Shown here one piece after another: positions 11,946 to 24,713 of a stretch of DNA of 64,000 nucleotides. This DNA comes from Zerene cesonia. Its lineage: Eukaryota > Arthropoda > Insecta > Lepidoptera > Pieridae. A model generated the notes under the pieces. That model was given only the letters and a program-made list of their open reading frames with translations. It was not told the DNA's origin and searched no databases. The position numbers and the translations under genes were made by a program. Position 1 is the first letter of the stretch. Every line of letters starts with the position of its first letter. The DNA lies in NCBI RefSeq assembly GCF_012273895.1, contig NC_052102.1, positions 6,408,917 to 6,472,916 on the forward strand. Direction: 5' to 3'.

Positions 11946-13024
11946 AAATGTTTGAAGAAGAAAAAGAAGAAGGAGAAATGGATGATAACATACAAAATGC
12001 CAACAAATAACTCCAATGTCTATAACATATATTATTCTCTAACTTTTCTATGATCTATTACGATTTCAGCTAATCTTAGGAAATATTGACCGATTTTATT
12101 GCAGCCGCTGTCGGTTAATAGATAGTCGCAATAAACTTTCTTCATACTGCCTGATCAATACCGAAAGGACTCATGGAAATATATAAAAAAGGATATGCTA
12201 TTGAGTCTATATTGCGATACTAGAAAAAGCCCAGCAAAGTTTATAATTGATATGCTTTGCACAAGCATTTGTGTATTAATAAATTATATTATATTATCAA
12301 TAAATTAATGTATAAAATAAGCAGTTAAAATTTACAAAATCAAAACCTTGACACATTAATCTCAACTACCTAGACATAAAAAATGACTGTAATTTTGTTC
12401 AAGAAATCAACAAAATCCAACAGCTGCAAATTCTTTAAAAGACCATATGCCTGTGCTTTTTAGTTTTCTTATTCTTTAAAATTAATGTATTGTAGTACAA
12501 AACTACGAAAGGTATATATAGTATCATCAAATCTTTCACAAAAAGTAGCGAAGTATCACACAATATCTTTAGGGACATAAACAAAACATACTTTTGATCG
12601 TAATTTATTCCCAAGCCGTATTATTCTGTGCCCAAGTATTAATAGATAAACTTAAACATGCGAAACGATGTTAGTTTTGTTGATGTCTGACCTTCATACG
12701 GTTAATACCACAACGCCAGTCAGTCATATAGTAAAAAGCAAAATAGTTTTACGTCGCTCTAATAGAAATTTAATTCTTTGTAACGATTACAAATGTTTGA
12801 ATTGTTTGATTACGAATAATTTGATAGCATTAAAACAGTTGTTTCTAATTAAAACCAGGATGTGTATGCATTGATCATGCGATGGAAGAGATTTATCTAA
12901 TATTGTACCAATGAATCATTTGCGTTTTTGTATGTATGTAATGTTTAAGAATTAACCACTCAACCGATTCCATAATTTTTTTCGCCAGTAGAAAGCTGAG
13001 GCGGCTACTAGTAATTCATAAAGT

Positions 13025-13155
13025 TATATTGTTTTAACTTTAAAGTATATAGTATCCACGTTAACTCGTTAACAAAATCAAACAGTTATAATAAGAACAG
13101 GTACATGTTATTATTATTTTTATCATTGCCTATATTCTCCATTTGCTTGTATGTG
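13025..13155. other. about 130-bp segment present only in the left arm
   Basis: Between GTAATTCATAAA and TTTCGTTTTATAATTAAT the left arm has about 130 bases that are missing from the right arm near 57885. AGTAATT occurs at both edges in the left arm, so a deletion between short direct repeats in the right haplotype is a simple explanation. Confidence 0.6.
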
Positions 13156-13727
13156 CAGTAATTTCGTTTTATAATTAATTAGGTGGCATATGTAAAGGTA
13201 TTGTTTTTATTAAACATGATAAACGTATTCTTTTCTACTCAAGTACCCACAATTAGACTGCAAATTTCTGTTATGACGTAACGAGGCTCCTTTCAATTAT
13301 GTTGTTATTTTAATATATTATATATTGTCAATAGAAAGGGAGATTCATGAAGTGTGCCTTGATTAATTACGTAGTAGTTGTTACGTGTGCAAACATTCTC
13401 AGCACATCGCACTTCTTATTTCTTGCAAAATATACCCACGAGCCGTGAGAGTATTGTTTTGGCTGCTCGTTACATAGTGCATAACAAATGTGTTGCATAA
13501 ATTGGGGCATATTTCTAACTTTGCTCTCATGTGTATAAGGATTTAATTTTAGAAATAAAATGCCGTGTATTTTTATATTATTTTGTATTTTAAATTTTAT
13601 CCAACAGACTTAAAGTAGAAAAATCACATAAAGTATTAAACAGACCTATTAAATATTCATGTGAATCTATATTACATACATTTAGGTAGGTACTTAGACT
13701 ACAAGCGGGATTTTGACCCGGTACATT

Positions 13728-13733
13728 TTTATT
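13728..13733 (-). terminator. polyadenylation signal of CDA1 (left copy)
   Basis: AATAAA on the minus strand about 157 bases after the stop codon. It is conserved in the right arm at the same distance. Confidence 0.6.
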
Positions 13734-13889
13734 ACAAGGACACATATTTAAAGTTTCTTAAGTTCAATTCGACCCTGATAACAAAATTGATATTTGGAAC
13801 GTAGGACCTCAAATATGGTGTCCGTGCAATTCGTCAATTGTAATTTAATATATCGACTAATTTGCACCTCCTATGGCGCGAGATCTCTT

Positions 13890-16800
13890 TCAGTAACGAC
13901 CATCACCCGATGGATCGTTCAGCCATGGGTAATTGACGGGACACCTCACGCAAGTTTGAAGGTTAATTGTTTCTCCGGGAACCTCCTTAGATGTAAGTTT
14001 GCAAGAGTGCGGAACCCAACAGGCGGGAGGTCCTTCGACTGAGCACTTTTCCCTCCAAGGTTCGAAGTTCTTAGCTTCAGAAATGGTACGTGGATTTTGA
14101 ACCCATTGAATAACTTGTGTCATGGTTACGAAGTATACATCATTATGTGTTGAAAGAATTTCATCGATCCAGTATAAGAAAGCTTCTAAGAATTCGGGAT
14201 TGTTTCTCAACCAAGCAGCGTGGAAGTAAAGACCAAGAGGAGCCCTGTTTTGATCGTAGTGGCGATCGAAATTGTGGTTAAGGAAGTTATAGAATTGATC
14301 TCCAGTCAGAATATTTGAACAAGAGTCAACCATAGCGCAACCAGGCAAGTATTCATCGTTTGTAGGATCTTCACGTCTGTCGAGTTCGTTCATAACCATT
14401 TCCCAGACAGCATGGCTTCTTGTTGGACAACTTTGAAGGTTTCCGTGGCAACGATGTGGCATACGGAAGTACATTGTATAAGGCCATAGGGGTGGGTTGG
14501 ATAGAGGAGCTGTAATAGTACTGTCATATAAAAAGGCTTGTTCTTCCATCATAGTGAACTGGTTGTTTCCACCGACACGGAGGTATGGAGCGCGGACGCC
14601 GACTACGCTGTTATCTGTTATATTGGCGAACTTTTCGATGATGACTCTCATTCCAGCCATTTCTCTGCCCCAGTCGTCTACAGTAGCGTTGCTCCAGAAT
14701 TGTTCATCATCGTTGTGGCTGTTAAAATTTATCATATTTTTATACTATCTAAACTGTTACATAATATACGACATTGTAACGTTAATCATAAAAATAAAAT
14801 TTTAACTACAATAATTTTGTAGTTAATTAGATTATTATTAAAGTAGTTAAAGGTGCTAGTGAATCAATGGAGAAAGTGAACATAAACTAATGCTTGTGAG
14901 AAATTTTGTCACATTGAAATATCAAATGTGATAAAGTAAAAATTATAAAAGAATTATTGAAACTTACGTAATTGAATGGACTGCAATTTCGTGTCCCTTT
15001 CTGTGGGTTTCATGCACGGCCGAGTAGTTTGTGTACTTGTGCGAGATAAAGAATGTAGCCTTGATATCGCAACCATTTGGATTCTTGCGTTTTCCGTTAA
15101 ATATTTCTTTGTACAGTTCGATGTTGTTGTTATTAATAGCGTCATCGAAAGTGATAGTGATCATCTGAGGGACATCTCTGGCTGGCAAATCGCCAGGAAT
15201 CACTGTTCCATCTTCAGAACAGTAGCAGTCTGGCAGCACACATTGGCTCGTGTCACATGGAGGCGCCCTGTTGGGGTCGTTGTCGATATCTACAACAAAA
15301 TATATTACTCACACTAAAATAAAACTTCATACATCGATTATTTTTTGTTAGAAATATCTACTTATATGATTCTTGAGCCACACCTTCAAAGTACATATCA
15401 TGAGACAAGTATTGAAACCTGTATGGGTACTTTCCCCCGATCAATTCTTTCGGCCCAACTTAACGGACAGTAAGTTTGATTTCACTTTGTGACGTGGTAT
15501 ATGCAAATAGATATAAAAGTAAGCATAATTTCCAAATTCCATTTTTCATCAGGTACAAGCGTATATTTGTATACAATATAGGTAACACGTTGGTACATTC
15601 GATTATAATTCATTTGATTGCACAATATTACCGGTTTACTTGGTTGCTTACTTAACTGTAAAGTTCACTGGATTTTCGCAACCAACAGAAAAATTTTACT
15701 TTGCTATGAAATACAAAATAAAGTATCTACTACTGTACATGAACTTTAGTTTATATAGCAACATTCTATTTCAAGCTGCACGCACAAAGTGTAATTTAAT
15801 TCATGCTCCATTGTTATTCAAAGAGTCACTTCAAACCGATTTCGAATAACACGGCGATCAGATAATGGTATGGTATTTACAATTATAATACACACTAATA
15901 ATTGAAACTACTGGAAACAACAAGTCTACTAAATTTAAAATAATATGCAAAAAAAAGACAAAACACTATTTGTCGACAGTATATTACAACATAGCATTGA
16001 GATGTTTTTTTAGGCCAAGTGATTGGCATTTCAGAGTCGTCGCTCGTCGCGCATTGCAGGTAGAATATTTTTAATTTATGTTATGGTCAAATTCTTCTTC
16101 CTTAAATGGAAATAACATATTTTAACATGTTTTTGCTGTAACTTACCGCATGAATTTTCATCAGAGCCGTCGGCACAATCTTTCTCTCCGTTACAGAAGA
16201 GACCTCGTTCAATACAGTTAGAGTCCCCACAGGCTAGAAATCCGTCTTGGCAAAGTGGCTCCTCAGTATAAAGCAGAGGCTTGGCTTTCCTCTCTTTGTT
16301 CTTCAGCTTGCAATTCTTAACAGCGTCCTTCCAGTCACAGGTTTGCTTTTCAATGTCAAAAAATAGACCGGCTGGACAACGGATTGCTTGAATACCCTGA
16401 TAAAGTGATAAAATATGAATATTAATATTATTTAAAATATTTAGGTGGATTCATTTAAAGCAACAAATATTGAATCATTTAAATATATGTGATGAAGTGT
16501 AATAGTATAGTTTTGATATAAAAACTTCTCTCCAGACCAAATACGTTTATGGACAAAGTGTATCTGACATTGATTCTGATATGATCATATAAACAAGAAA
16601 GGTGCGTGTGTAAAAGTAGTAATTGCCTATTGCACTGACCGAGGCAGTGCACTGGATGACGTCGCGACAGTTGTCGCCCTCGCCGGCCACCAGGCGGAAC
16701 CATTCGCCAGCGTCCTTGTCCTTGCATAGTTCTTGCTCCAGGCTGTCGTCTTTCTTGGCTCCGTCATCCGCTTGTCGCCGCCAACGGTGTCCATAGACAC

Positions 16801-19800
16801 CCTCTATACACAAAAAAAAGAAAATATTGTATTAAATATAAAGAAAATATTGTAATAGCTCAAAAATAAAAGGTGTCCGTTACAACTAGTACTTAAACCT
16901 TATTATGCCTCCTTATGCCGACAAATTGTTGTTCTTGGGTTACGGCATAGGTACGGGTTTTTTATCATTAGATGTAAAATGTCACTTGGATATGTAAATG
17001 TCAAAGGTGGGGTGAGCGCACGTGACATTTGACTGTTTGAAATGTCAGCGCTTAAGCAAGCTACAAGGACGACTCTTTCTAAGTTCTGTCTATTTCAAAT
17101 TATGCATGGTATTTGATGCTTTGTATGAGGTTGTCGAAATTAATATAATTTGGAAAGGTCACGGAATAGTGGATTTCCTTGACCGCCGATTATTATAATC
17201 ATGAATTCAGGAAATCTTAATGTAAATCGATTTATTTGCTAAAAGTGTTACAAATTGGTTAAGATCAAGATATAAAAATAATGTTAGTGATATATAAAAA
17301 TATAAATAATGTTAGTGATATATAGCATGTATCATTTCAAAAATCAAAAATTAGAAATATATGGGTTAAAAAAGATGTCTCATAATAGTTATAAACCCGA
17401 TAGCGACACGATGAGATGTTTGTCAATAATTGAGAGTGCGACACACTTATGAAATAGTTATCATAAATTGATGCGAAATTTATGCGTGAACGCAAACAAC
17501 GTAACATAAGGAAACGAAGGCATCGCGATATTATCTAATCTAATGGGCGAGTTGTGAGAGGCAGCCTTGTTGGCCGCGTCCGGAGCGGGCGGACTGCGGC
17601 CTGCGGGCCACACGCGCAATCTTTTATCATTGTCCTCTTATCGATATATTGTTACTGTCCGACTTTCGGAAATCCTATTGCAACAACATAGGTCATACGA
17701 TTTCTAATTATTAAATAATTGATTTGAAGTATTCTCGAATTTACGAAGTGAAGAAGTACCATTTAAAAGTCTACTAGGTACTATTTTATAGACTGTACAT
17801 TATTTGGTATGAAGCTAGGTTTTTTAATTAAATTTCTTGTTTAATAAGTTATAATGTAGTAGTTTATAGTGACTGTAGGTAATAAGTGAAAGAAAAAACA
17901 GGAAATATTCTTGTTTTGTCCACAATGTCGACTGTTTTACAATGCTAAGTACAGTATTTCCGCATGCAATATAATCCTCCATAATGTATTTTAAATAAGA
18001 CTTTATAAATGACCTGTTGATACATACCTAATAATTAATTCGTATTAATATTAATGTTTATCTGTTAGCGAATTCAATTTAACTACTACATTAATACAAT
18101 ACCTAAATCAGAGAAAAACGAGTTCTAAGGAATTTCATAACATTGGCTATTTAGGTCTCGAAATTGACTGCATAACTTGTCTTAATAAAATAATGATTTT
18201 GTTTATCAGGTTGAAGTCTATAATTTTCAATACTTGCTGTTTAATCAACACAGATAGACGCATTACATAGAATACTTTGGAAGGTTAATTAGACAGTTAG
18301 GCATCGCGATGAATAAAACATGCCGCAATAAAAAATAGTTGTCACCGGAACGATAAATAAGAAACTTGTCCTCTTTGACCCGGATCTACCACGTGTTTGG
18401 GTGGCAATATATTACATAGACTTGATCTCACGACACAATTTACCCTCAATGTATTCATTTATATTATGTACGAACTACGTAACTCTCATAGGTCGTTCTA
18501 TTAATCACCATTAGTTTTCGTCAATGAAGCGAGTTGATGTCTTTTGTATGCAGAGGAATATTAATGAGATCTATGTGCCTCCACTTTTGTTTTTGTTTCT
18601 CTAAAACTGATAAAAAATATTCATTGACATCGGCAAATACATTTTAAGTTGGTGAACGATACACAAATAAACGGAACATATTGATTAAATATAGATATTC
18701 GAAATAAATTATAATCAGACATGTCTAATGATCATTGACCCCAGGGGAAATGACAGAGAATAGCGTTAGGTAAATAATTTGTAAGTAAATAAATAATTGT
18801 CTAGCCTGGTGAGTGGCGAGGTAGTTGAACATATAGAAATGCGCGAGGGTCCGCCGCGCCGCGCGCCGCCTGCATACCGATCAATCTCATCATTATGTAC
18901 CACCAATACTTGCCTTGTATAAAGACTATTGCTATATTGATAACGGGAATTTGTAATTTATGCGTAAGCCCGACTGTACTAAGAAAGTTCAAAGACCAAT
19001 TCTTAACATTTCAATACATAATATAAATAGAATTTCAATGAAATAGTATTCTGAACGTCATACAACAATTAAAATGTGTAATTTTATTTCATTTTATTTA
19101 AAATAAAAATTTCACGTTAATTTATATAATTAATTGTAAATATTTTATAGGAATTATCGTTTATACGATTTTATGGATTAAATTATTTTACTCTCAATTT
19201 GTTAGAAAAATTAAATGATGTGTGACCCAGAAAATGAATGGAAAGTTTAGAGACAAACAGTAATGGCAAAAGAAACAATAATAAGTATTGTTAAATCTGT
19301 CAGTAGAAAACAAGACTTATTGCAAAAGTGCAGTTACATTTTTTGTTGGGGCTTTCACTATTGTCTTGAGTAGGTACCTATAGCGACTAGCGACCCGATT
19401 AATGACTTAGTCAACTAAATATATTGTTAATTAAAAAACTACTATGTCATATAAAAGTATAATATATATAATTAAATGCGTTATCATCGACACATGCAAG
19501 TACATTTTTCTTATTTTTCAAAATTCTACCGAATTTATAATATCTTTAGAGAATTTGAAACAGTTTGGTAGTGTAATCTTATGATATAGGATTTTAGGGA
19601 TTAGACTATATTGACATTTGCAAAGGTTTTTTTTTTGAAATAGTTGTTTCTTAAATTATATTTATAAAGTAGAGGAAATTTCATTATATTTAAGAATAAA
19701 AGGATCGATCTGAGAAAAACTTAAATAACCACTAACTGAGAACACAACGAATATATATTACTTTATAATTAGCCTTTCATGAGTTAATAAACTTAATTTT

Positions 19801-21563
19801 TACCTTAAAAAAAGTATTAAGCAAATTTGCTGATAATGAATTATCTATAATTGAAATTGTATCGTTATTAAATAGTTATGTACGAAATACAATAACAATA
19901 CATAGCTAATGCTAGAGGTAGTTCATGCCTGCAAGTATCGATGACCGATTACATGATAGCAAGTTGGCTACCTGACGTGAGCGCAATCGACACCTTCTCA
20001 CGGTAAATACCACAATGAGGTTATCAGTTTCATATTAATATGAAATGTAAATACACTACAATTTACGAACTATTTCTTTTTTTAACATACATTATGTGTA
20101 CATATAAATATATACGAAAACTTCTGATTTAGTCAAATGGTAATATTTATGATTGTTTATGATTTATATATTCTTTGAATGTGTGCCCGATATCTTTTAG
20201 AATCTAAAAGATACAGAACACAACGACATGCATGTAGTTGTTTCCAAAAAAAATTTTTGTAGTTTCATAAAATCACTCCGCTTAACTGTAACAGCATATA
20301 TGAATATGCTTTTACAGCATCTGGACTTTAGATAAGTGGTCTTTGACGTTAATAGGAGTGCCAATTTATTGTTGTCTGTCCTACTAAATAATTATAAAAA
20401 TACATGTTTAAAAACTTAAAATAATCGATTAAACATTGTCATCATACGATGTAATATTGATGCAAGGCACGTTTTTAATCTTTTAATAGTATTTAGCGAC
20501 GGTGATAACCTTGACCCTTGGTCTTTTGCAAATTATACTTCTTAGCTTAATTTCGAGGTAACTGTTGAATATTATAATATAAATATTTAAAGAGGTAAGT
20601 ATATTTATGCTTAGAGTAAACCTATATAACTATGAAGATGATTGATGATGATTTCATATTTATGAATATGGTAAATATAATACCGGTTATGGTCATTCGC
20701 TAATCAAGTGAAAAAAAAACGTGTTTTCACAATTTAGATACCACGAGATGAACGGTATTTACGATATATTATGATATGCCCAAGATTACTACGGTAATGC
20801 AATACCTACTCCTTCAAGCTACGAACTATACAATGTGACGTCAGCAGCGCAACCGCAACGCAATACATCGAATGTGAAAGTTCTCGTACCTACAATACAC
20901 GGGTATAGCGAATGCCGAACATTTGTTTTTTAGTAATAAAACCTTAATAGTATCTTAATGAATTATATAAGTATGCAATCGACGTTACCGCCTTTTTATG
21001 CTCTACTACCCTCATTTAAATAAAAATTATAAATCGTATTATATGACAGCCTATCATGACCTTATTACATAGAGTGAGCTGAGTGTTGAATAACGATTAT
21101 TACATGTATTTGCATATTATTATAACACATACGATTGCCTTCTTGTATGCCATCGAAACAATTTTAAAAGTTCAACTTATACCGGCACTCATGCATAATA
21201 AGGTTCGATAGTTGTCAGTATGGTATCGTTTGAGGTTGTCCTTGAATGGCTTGCAGCGCGTTGATTACATTCTTAACTTATTTGATGCAAGGAGATCGCG
21301 TTTAAGTGCAATTTATTAAAACTTGATTGATAAAGGCACGGCCTATCTCGCTACGTTAGAACTTAGAACTTCACTGTTCACTCAAGTGCCGCACTGGATG
21401 TTGACGTAATCACTATTTACTTTCGGCTGTGGTATTATGACGTAGCGCCACCTGTGACGTCGCGAAATAGACGGGATCTGGATGCGTAATATAAAGGTTA
21501 GGACTCACCGCAGACGAACAAGAGACACGCGGCCAAAGTAGCGACACGGGCGTAGCGCGCCAT
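13890..21563 (-). CDS. CDA1: chitin deacetylase 1 (serpentine-like), complete, left copy
   Basis: Secreted CE4 enzyme that removes acetyl groups from chitin in cuticle and trachea. Exons: 21509-21563, 16640-16803, 16147-16396, 14968-15289 and 13890-14718, all GT..AG, giving 539 aa. The start MARYARVATL begins a signal peptide of about 18 residues. A CBM14 chitin-binding domain spans 45-102 and an LDL-receptor class A repeat 122-156. The CE4 domain follows: TFDD at 203-206, HSITH at 261-265 (split by the last intron), RAPY at 306-309 and LGLYFHA with H430. D206, H261 and H265 supply the zinc set. The C-terminal cysteine-rich tail ends in DGRY. The 4.7-kb first intron is the largest. Length and order fit insect group I CDA1. 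The predicted protein appears identical to the right copy, differing only by silent changes that I noticed. Confidence 0.95.
15630..15636 (+). promoter_or_regulatory. possible Grainyhead-type site in CDA1 intron 3
   Basis: Reads ACCGGTT (within TTACCGGTTTAC), matching WCHGGTT. It is also present in the right arm. Weak by itself; see the matching sites in intron 1 of CDA1 and of CDA2. Confidence 0.25.
20191..20213. other. perfect short inverted repeat in CDA1 intron 1
   Basis: TATCTTTTAGA, one spacer base, then its exact reverse complement TCTAAAAGATA. The right arm has the same arms with a complementary-class spacer change. It could form a hairpin or bind a dimeric factor; no function is known to me. 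Confidence 0.6.
20682..20688 (+). promoter_or_regulatory. possible Grainyhead-type site in CDA1 intron 1 (left copy)
   Basis: ACCGGTT within AATACCGGTTATGG, matching WCHGGTT. It lies in the first intron, like the site in CDA2, and is conserved in the right arm at 50383-50389. Confidence 0.3.
20836..20843. promoter_or_regulatory. perfect CRE palindrome in CDA1 intron 1 (left copy)
   Basis: TGACGTCA followed by GCAGCGCAACCGC in AT-rich DNA, about 670 bases inside the gene from exon 1. This is the full CREB/ATF palindrome. Conserved in the right arm (50228-50235). Confidence 0.35.
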
Positions 21564-21602
21564 GACGGGATCACAACAGGTCGCTGCGCGGCCGCCAGGC
21601 CG

Positions 21603-21609
21603 TTAAATA
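21603..21609 (-). promoter_or_regulatory. TATA-like box of CDA1 (left copy)
   Basis: The minus strand reads TATTTAA in GC-rich DNA 40 bases before the ATG. This suits a short-leader cuticle gene like CDA2, although the motif is not a strict TATAAA. Confidence 0.4.
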
Positions 21610-22371
21610 GTGGCCTCAATCTGCGCCCCGCCCGCCCCTCTCGCCTACAGCATTTACACTTCTGCCAACACCCTGCACTCATCAGCTGTGAATCACCTGC
21701 ATCTCCAGGATTGTACGCTGTTCGTACTGCACATTACGCGTTCTTACTTTTGCAAGCAGCTAATTTGAATGCATACTAGACAAACCTCATAATATTTTGT
21801 AGGCTATTTTATGGACATAAATGTCATTCTTTGAGTAACATTGCAGGTTAAAGCTTTATTTTAAACTTCAAAAAGCAATACATTAATAAATTTCAGGTTA
21901 GTTTTGTAAACTTAGTAATTTTGATCTTTTAAGTGTATTTTATAATCAGAAAATTTTATTTTTCTATATCATCGATAATCATTTCATAATATTCGTGTAA
22001 AAAGACATCAGTATATTTGAAATAGGAACAAATTGTCGAATTGAAAGAAACCAGTAGAAATCGTGTCAGGAAGTAGCTATACTTAGAATCCCATATTTAA
22101 ATGTAATCATTAAAATATTTATTTCAAATGTCCGAAAGAAAAGTAAGGGAGACTGCAGAATTACAGTTATGAGTGTGATTTCGTTTTTTTATAAACATAT
22201 TAATCATAAAATAAAGGAAATGCAAATAATACAGTGTTTATTTATTAGGGCATCAATAATATAAGACTGCAGAAGTATCAGTTGGCACTAACTTCTAAAA
22301 TAATCATAGCAGGCTCGGAAGTGCGTGCTTCAAATGAAGAATCCTACAATACCTTTTTTAAATATTGAATA

Positions 22372-22583
22372 CTAGCTGCGCCCAGCGGTTTCATTCGCGT
22401 AAGTCCACGTAACTCGATATTTCTACGGGAATATCGGGATAAAAAGTTGCCTATGTGTAATTCCAGTTGACTATCTACGTACCAAATTTCATTGCAATCA
22501 GTTCAAAAGTTTTTGCGTGAAAGAGTAACATTCATACAGACATCCTCACAAACTTTCGCATTTATAATATTAGTAGGATAGGA
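22372..22583. mobile_element. Helitron-like non-autonomous element, left arm
   Basis: In this orientation it starts CTAGCTGCGCCCAGCGG and ends TATTAGTAGGATAGGA, the reverse of the element at 7941-8139. Read on the minus strand it starts TCCTATCC after A and ends CTAG before T. The interior matches at many positions. It is found at the same place in the right arm, so it predates the divergence of the arms. Confidence 0.65.
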
Positions 22584-23785
22584 TGAATTGTGATGTTTTC
22601 TTTTTGGCGATCTGAACTGTAAATAGTCCATAATTTTTGTTAACAATGTTCAAGGAATAATATTAAAGTGACACAAATTAATGATTTTTTAATGATCTTT
22701 AATTTAGCCCTGGTACCTAATCCCAACATTACTTAATTTGGAATGAAATTTACCTAAAGGGTGATTAACAATCATTAAAAGGCTTCTAAAGTTTAATAAA
22801 TTTCTTTCGTTTTTTTTATTAATGCATATTACTGGTCACATGCATGCATTTAAAAATTATAAAAGAACTAATAAAACCAGTTGGATTTTAGTCCGGTATT
22901 CAAAATGATAGGTTAAAATCAATCTTATTAGACTGACGAATATTGAATAAAGCTATAATTATATAATACGAGAGGCTAACAATATATATATGTTAATTCT
23001 TGTTTATTTAATTAAAGTTACGGGTGAATCAAAAGAAAAAAGTATCCTCGGACCATTTTTTCTTAGTCTTTGTCTAGCATTAAAATGCTCTTTTTGCAAA
23101 ATTGTGTGAGTCGAGATCGAGCCACGTCATCTTGGAATGTAAAGTCGCTGTGAAATGTAACACAGGATAAGACACCTGGGTTAGTTAAGGTCGTTTTCCA
23201 AAATGCCATTAAGCTAAATAATCCTTAGAGCTGCATGAAGGAACATAAAACAATGGAATCTACTGGGGTTCCTTAACTTGTAATAGATCCTCCAAGTTAC
23301 GCATAAATATATCCTTAATGAGATTCAGAATTAATAACCATATGTATTGTATATATGTGTGCTTGATCAAAATGAAAATTAAACTAAAATAAAAAAGATG
23401 CGTTAAAAAAAACATATTACATATAATCAAATAACAAAGAAATAAGGCAGAGGTTTTAGTTTCTAATATCTCGGAGAAGGCTAACTCTTTACAGTGGTTA
23501 CTTCAACTTCAAAATAAAACGTTAATCTTACAATTTTTTTTATATTTATTATGTATATATATAGGTTATTATCATTATTATTAGTCATTTAATTAATTAC
23601 ATTTTCTTTTGCCGTTATTTTCATCCTCTACTGCAGATGCATCAATTCCTGAAAAAATGCATCAGTCCTTTCCCATAGTTTATTTGTTTAATTTGGTTCA
23701 GTAGTTTGAGTGGTAGTAATAGATAGAACTGTTCTCTCATTGGAAAGAAATGACACAAACATAAATGTAAAAATTTGACGTTTGA

Positions 23786-23911
23786 CCGCCAATCACGCTG
23801 AAACTACTGAACGGATTTTGATGAAATTACTCATAGGCTACTTTTTATACCAATTATTCTCTTGGGATAAAACAGGAATCTTGATATCCGGGCGGAGCCG
23901 GGACGAGTGTC
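23786..23911. repeat. lepidopteran dispersed repeat fragment, left arm
   Basis: Contains AACTACTGAACGGATTTTGA and ATCCGGGCGGAGCCGGGACG, phrases I recognise as recurring in lepidopteran repeats. The short open frame over it (23782-24066) is not a real gene. Ends not resolved. Confidence 0.45.
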
Positions 23912-24626
23912 TAATTATACATACGTATCGCTGTAAACCGTTAAATTTTGAAATAGGTATTCATATAGAATGGGTTTTGTTTGGTTGTTCCAGTAAGGCC
24001 TATGGGGCTGGGTCATCTCCCAACCTGAACATCACTGATGTTTGGGAAAAGAAAATCTCGACATAATACATAACTGCGATATTTTCCCATTATTTTCGGA
24101 AGGTACGAATTTTTCGACTTTATAAACTTGCGAGTTAGATCGTTGGTTTTTACTATTAAAAATGGTTTTTACAAACTTACGGCGACATTTAGATATATCC
24201 AAACTAGATATACTCCAAGCACGATAATACCGTGCCCCAAGGCTTCTTGAATTGATATTTGAATAATGAAATATACAGTAACATACACAATGTACAGATT
24301 TTTCTTTAATAAAGTGTTCTTAACCTTTTTTACCTAAAAATGCTTTACGCAACATTTACTTGCGTACTAAAAACAAAATTAAATGTTTTTATTAATAAAA
24401 TAACCATATTTTGTAATCAGTATCTATCGATTTTAACTTAGTAGCCTTGATGCATATTTTTTTGATGAAAAGCTAAAGATAAAGGAAAGGATTGGAAAGG
24501 GTAAGGATCTGGTTATTATCGACTCCGATTTATATATAATGAAATAGCTCGTTTATCATTTAATTGTACAAAATCAAACAAATCTTACATTTCAATAAAA
24601 AACGGATACGCCAATGCCTTACCTAT

Positions 24627-24713
24627 ACTAATATTATAAAGCTGAAGAGTCAGTTGTTTGTTTTTTGAACGCACTAATCTCGCGAACTACCAGTCCGATT
24701 TGAAAAATACGAT
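24627..24713. repeat. lepidopteran dispersed repeat fragment, left arm
   Basis: Begins CTATACTAATATTATAAAG and continues through CGCACTAATCTCGCGAAC and CAGTCCGATTTGAAAAATAC. Typical end-of-repeat wording but with no clear target duplication. The paired copy is near 46289-46375. Confidence 0.4.

Larger units (their letters stand above)
16804..21508 (-). other. large first intron of CDA1 (left copy)
   Basis: A 4.7-kb intron with no recognised gene or clear transposon. Notable inside it: two GC-rich patches (about 17560-17620 and 18835-18875), a perfect CRE, a Grainyhead-type site and an 11-bp-arm hairpin, all also present in the right arm. Large first introns of developmental genes often hold enhancers; that role is inferred. 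Confidence 0.55.

Noticed and set aside
18801..18992. 63-aa minus-strand frame in CDA1 intron 1
   Set aside because: It is disrupted by differences between the arms (no equivalent full frame in the right arm) and shows no domain.
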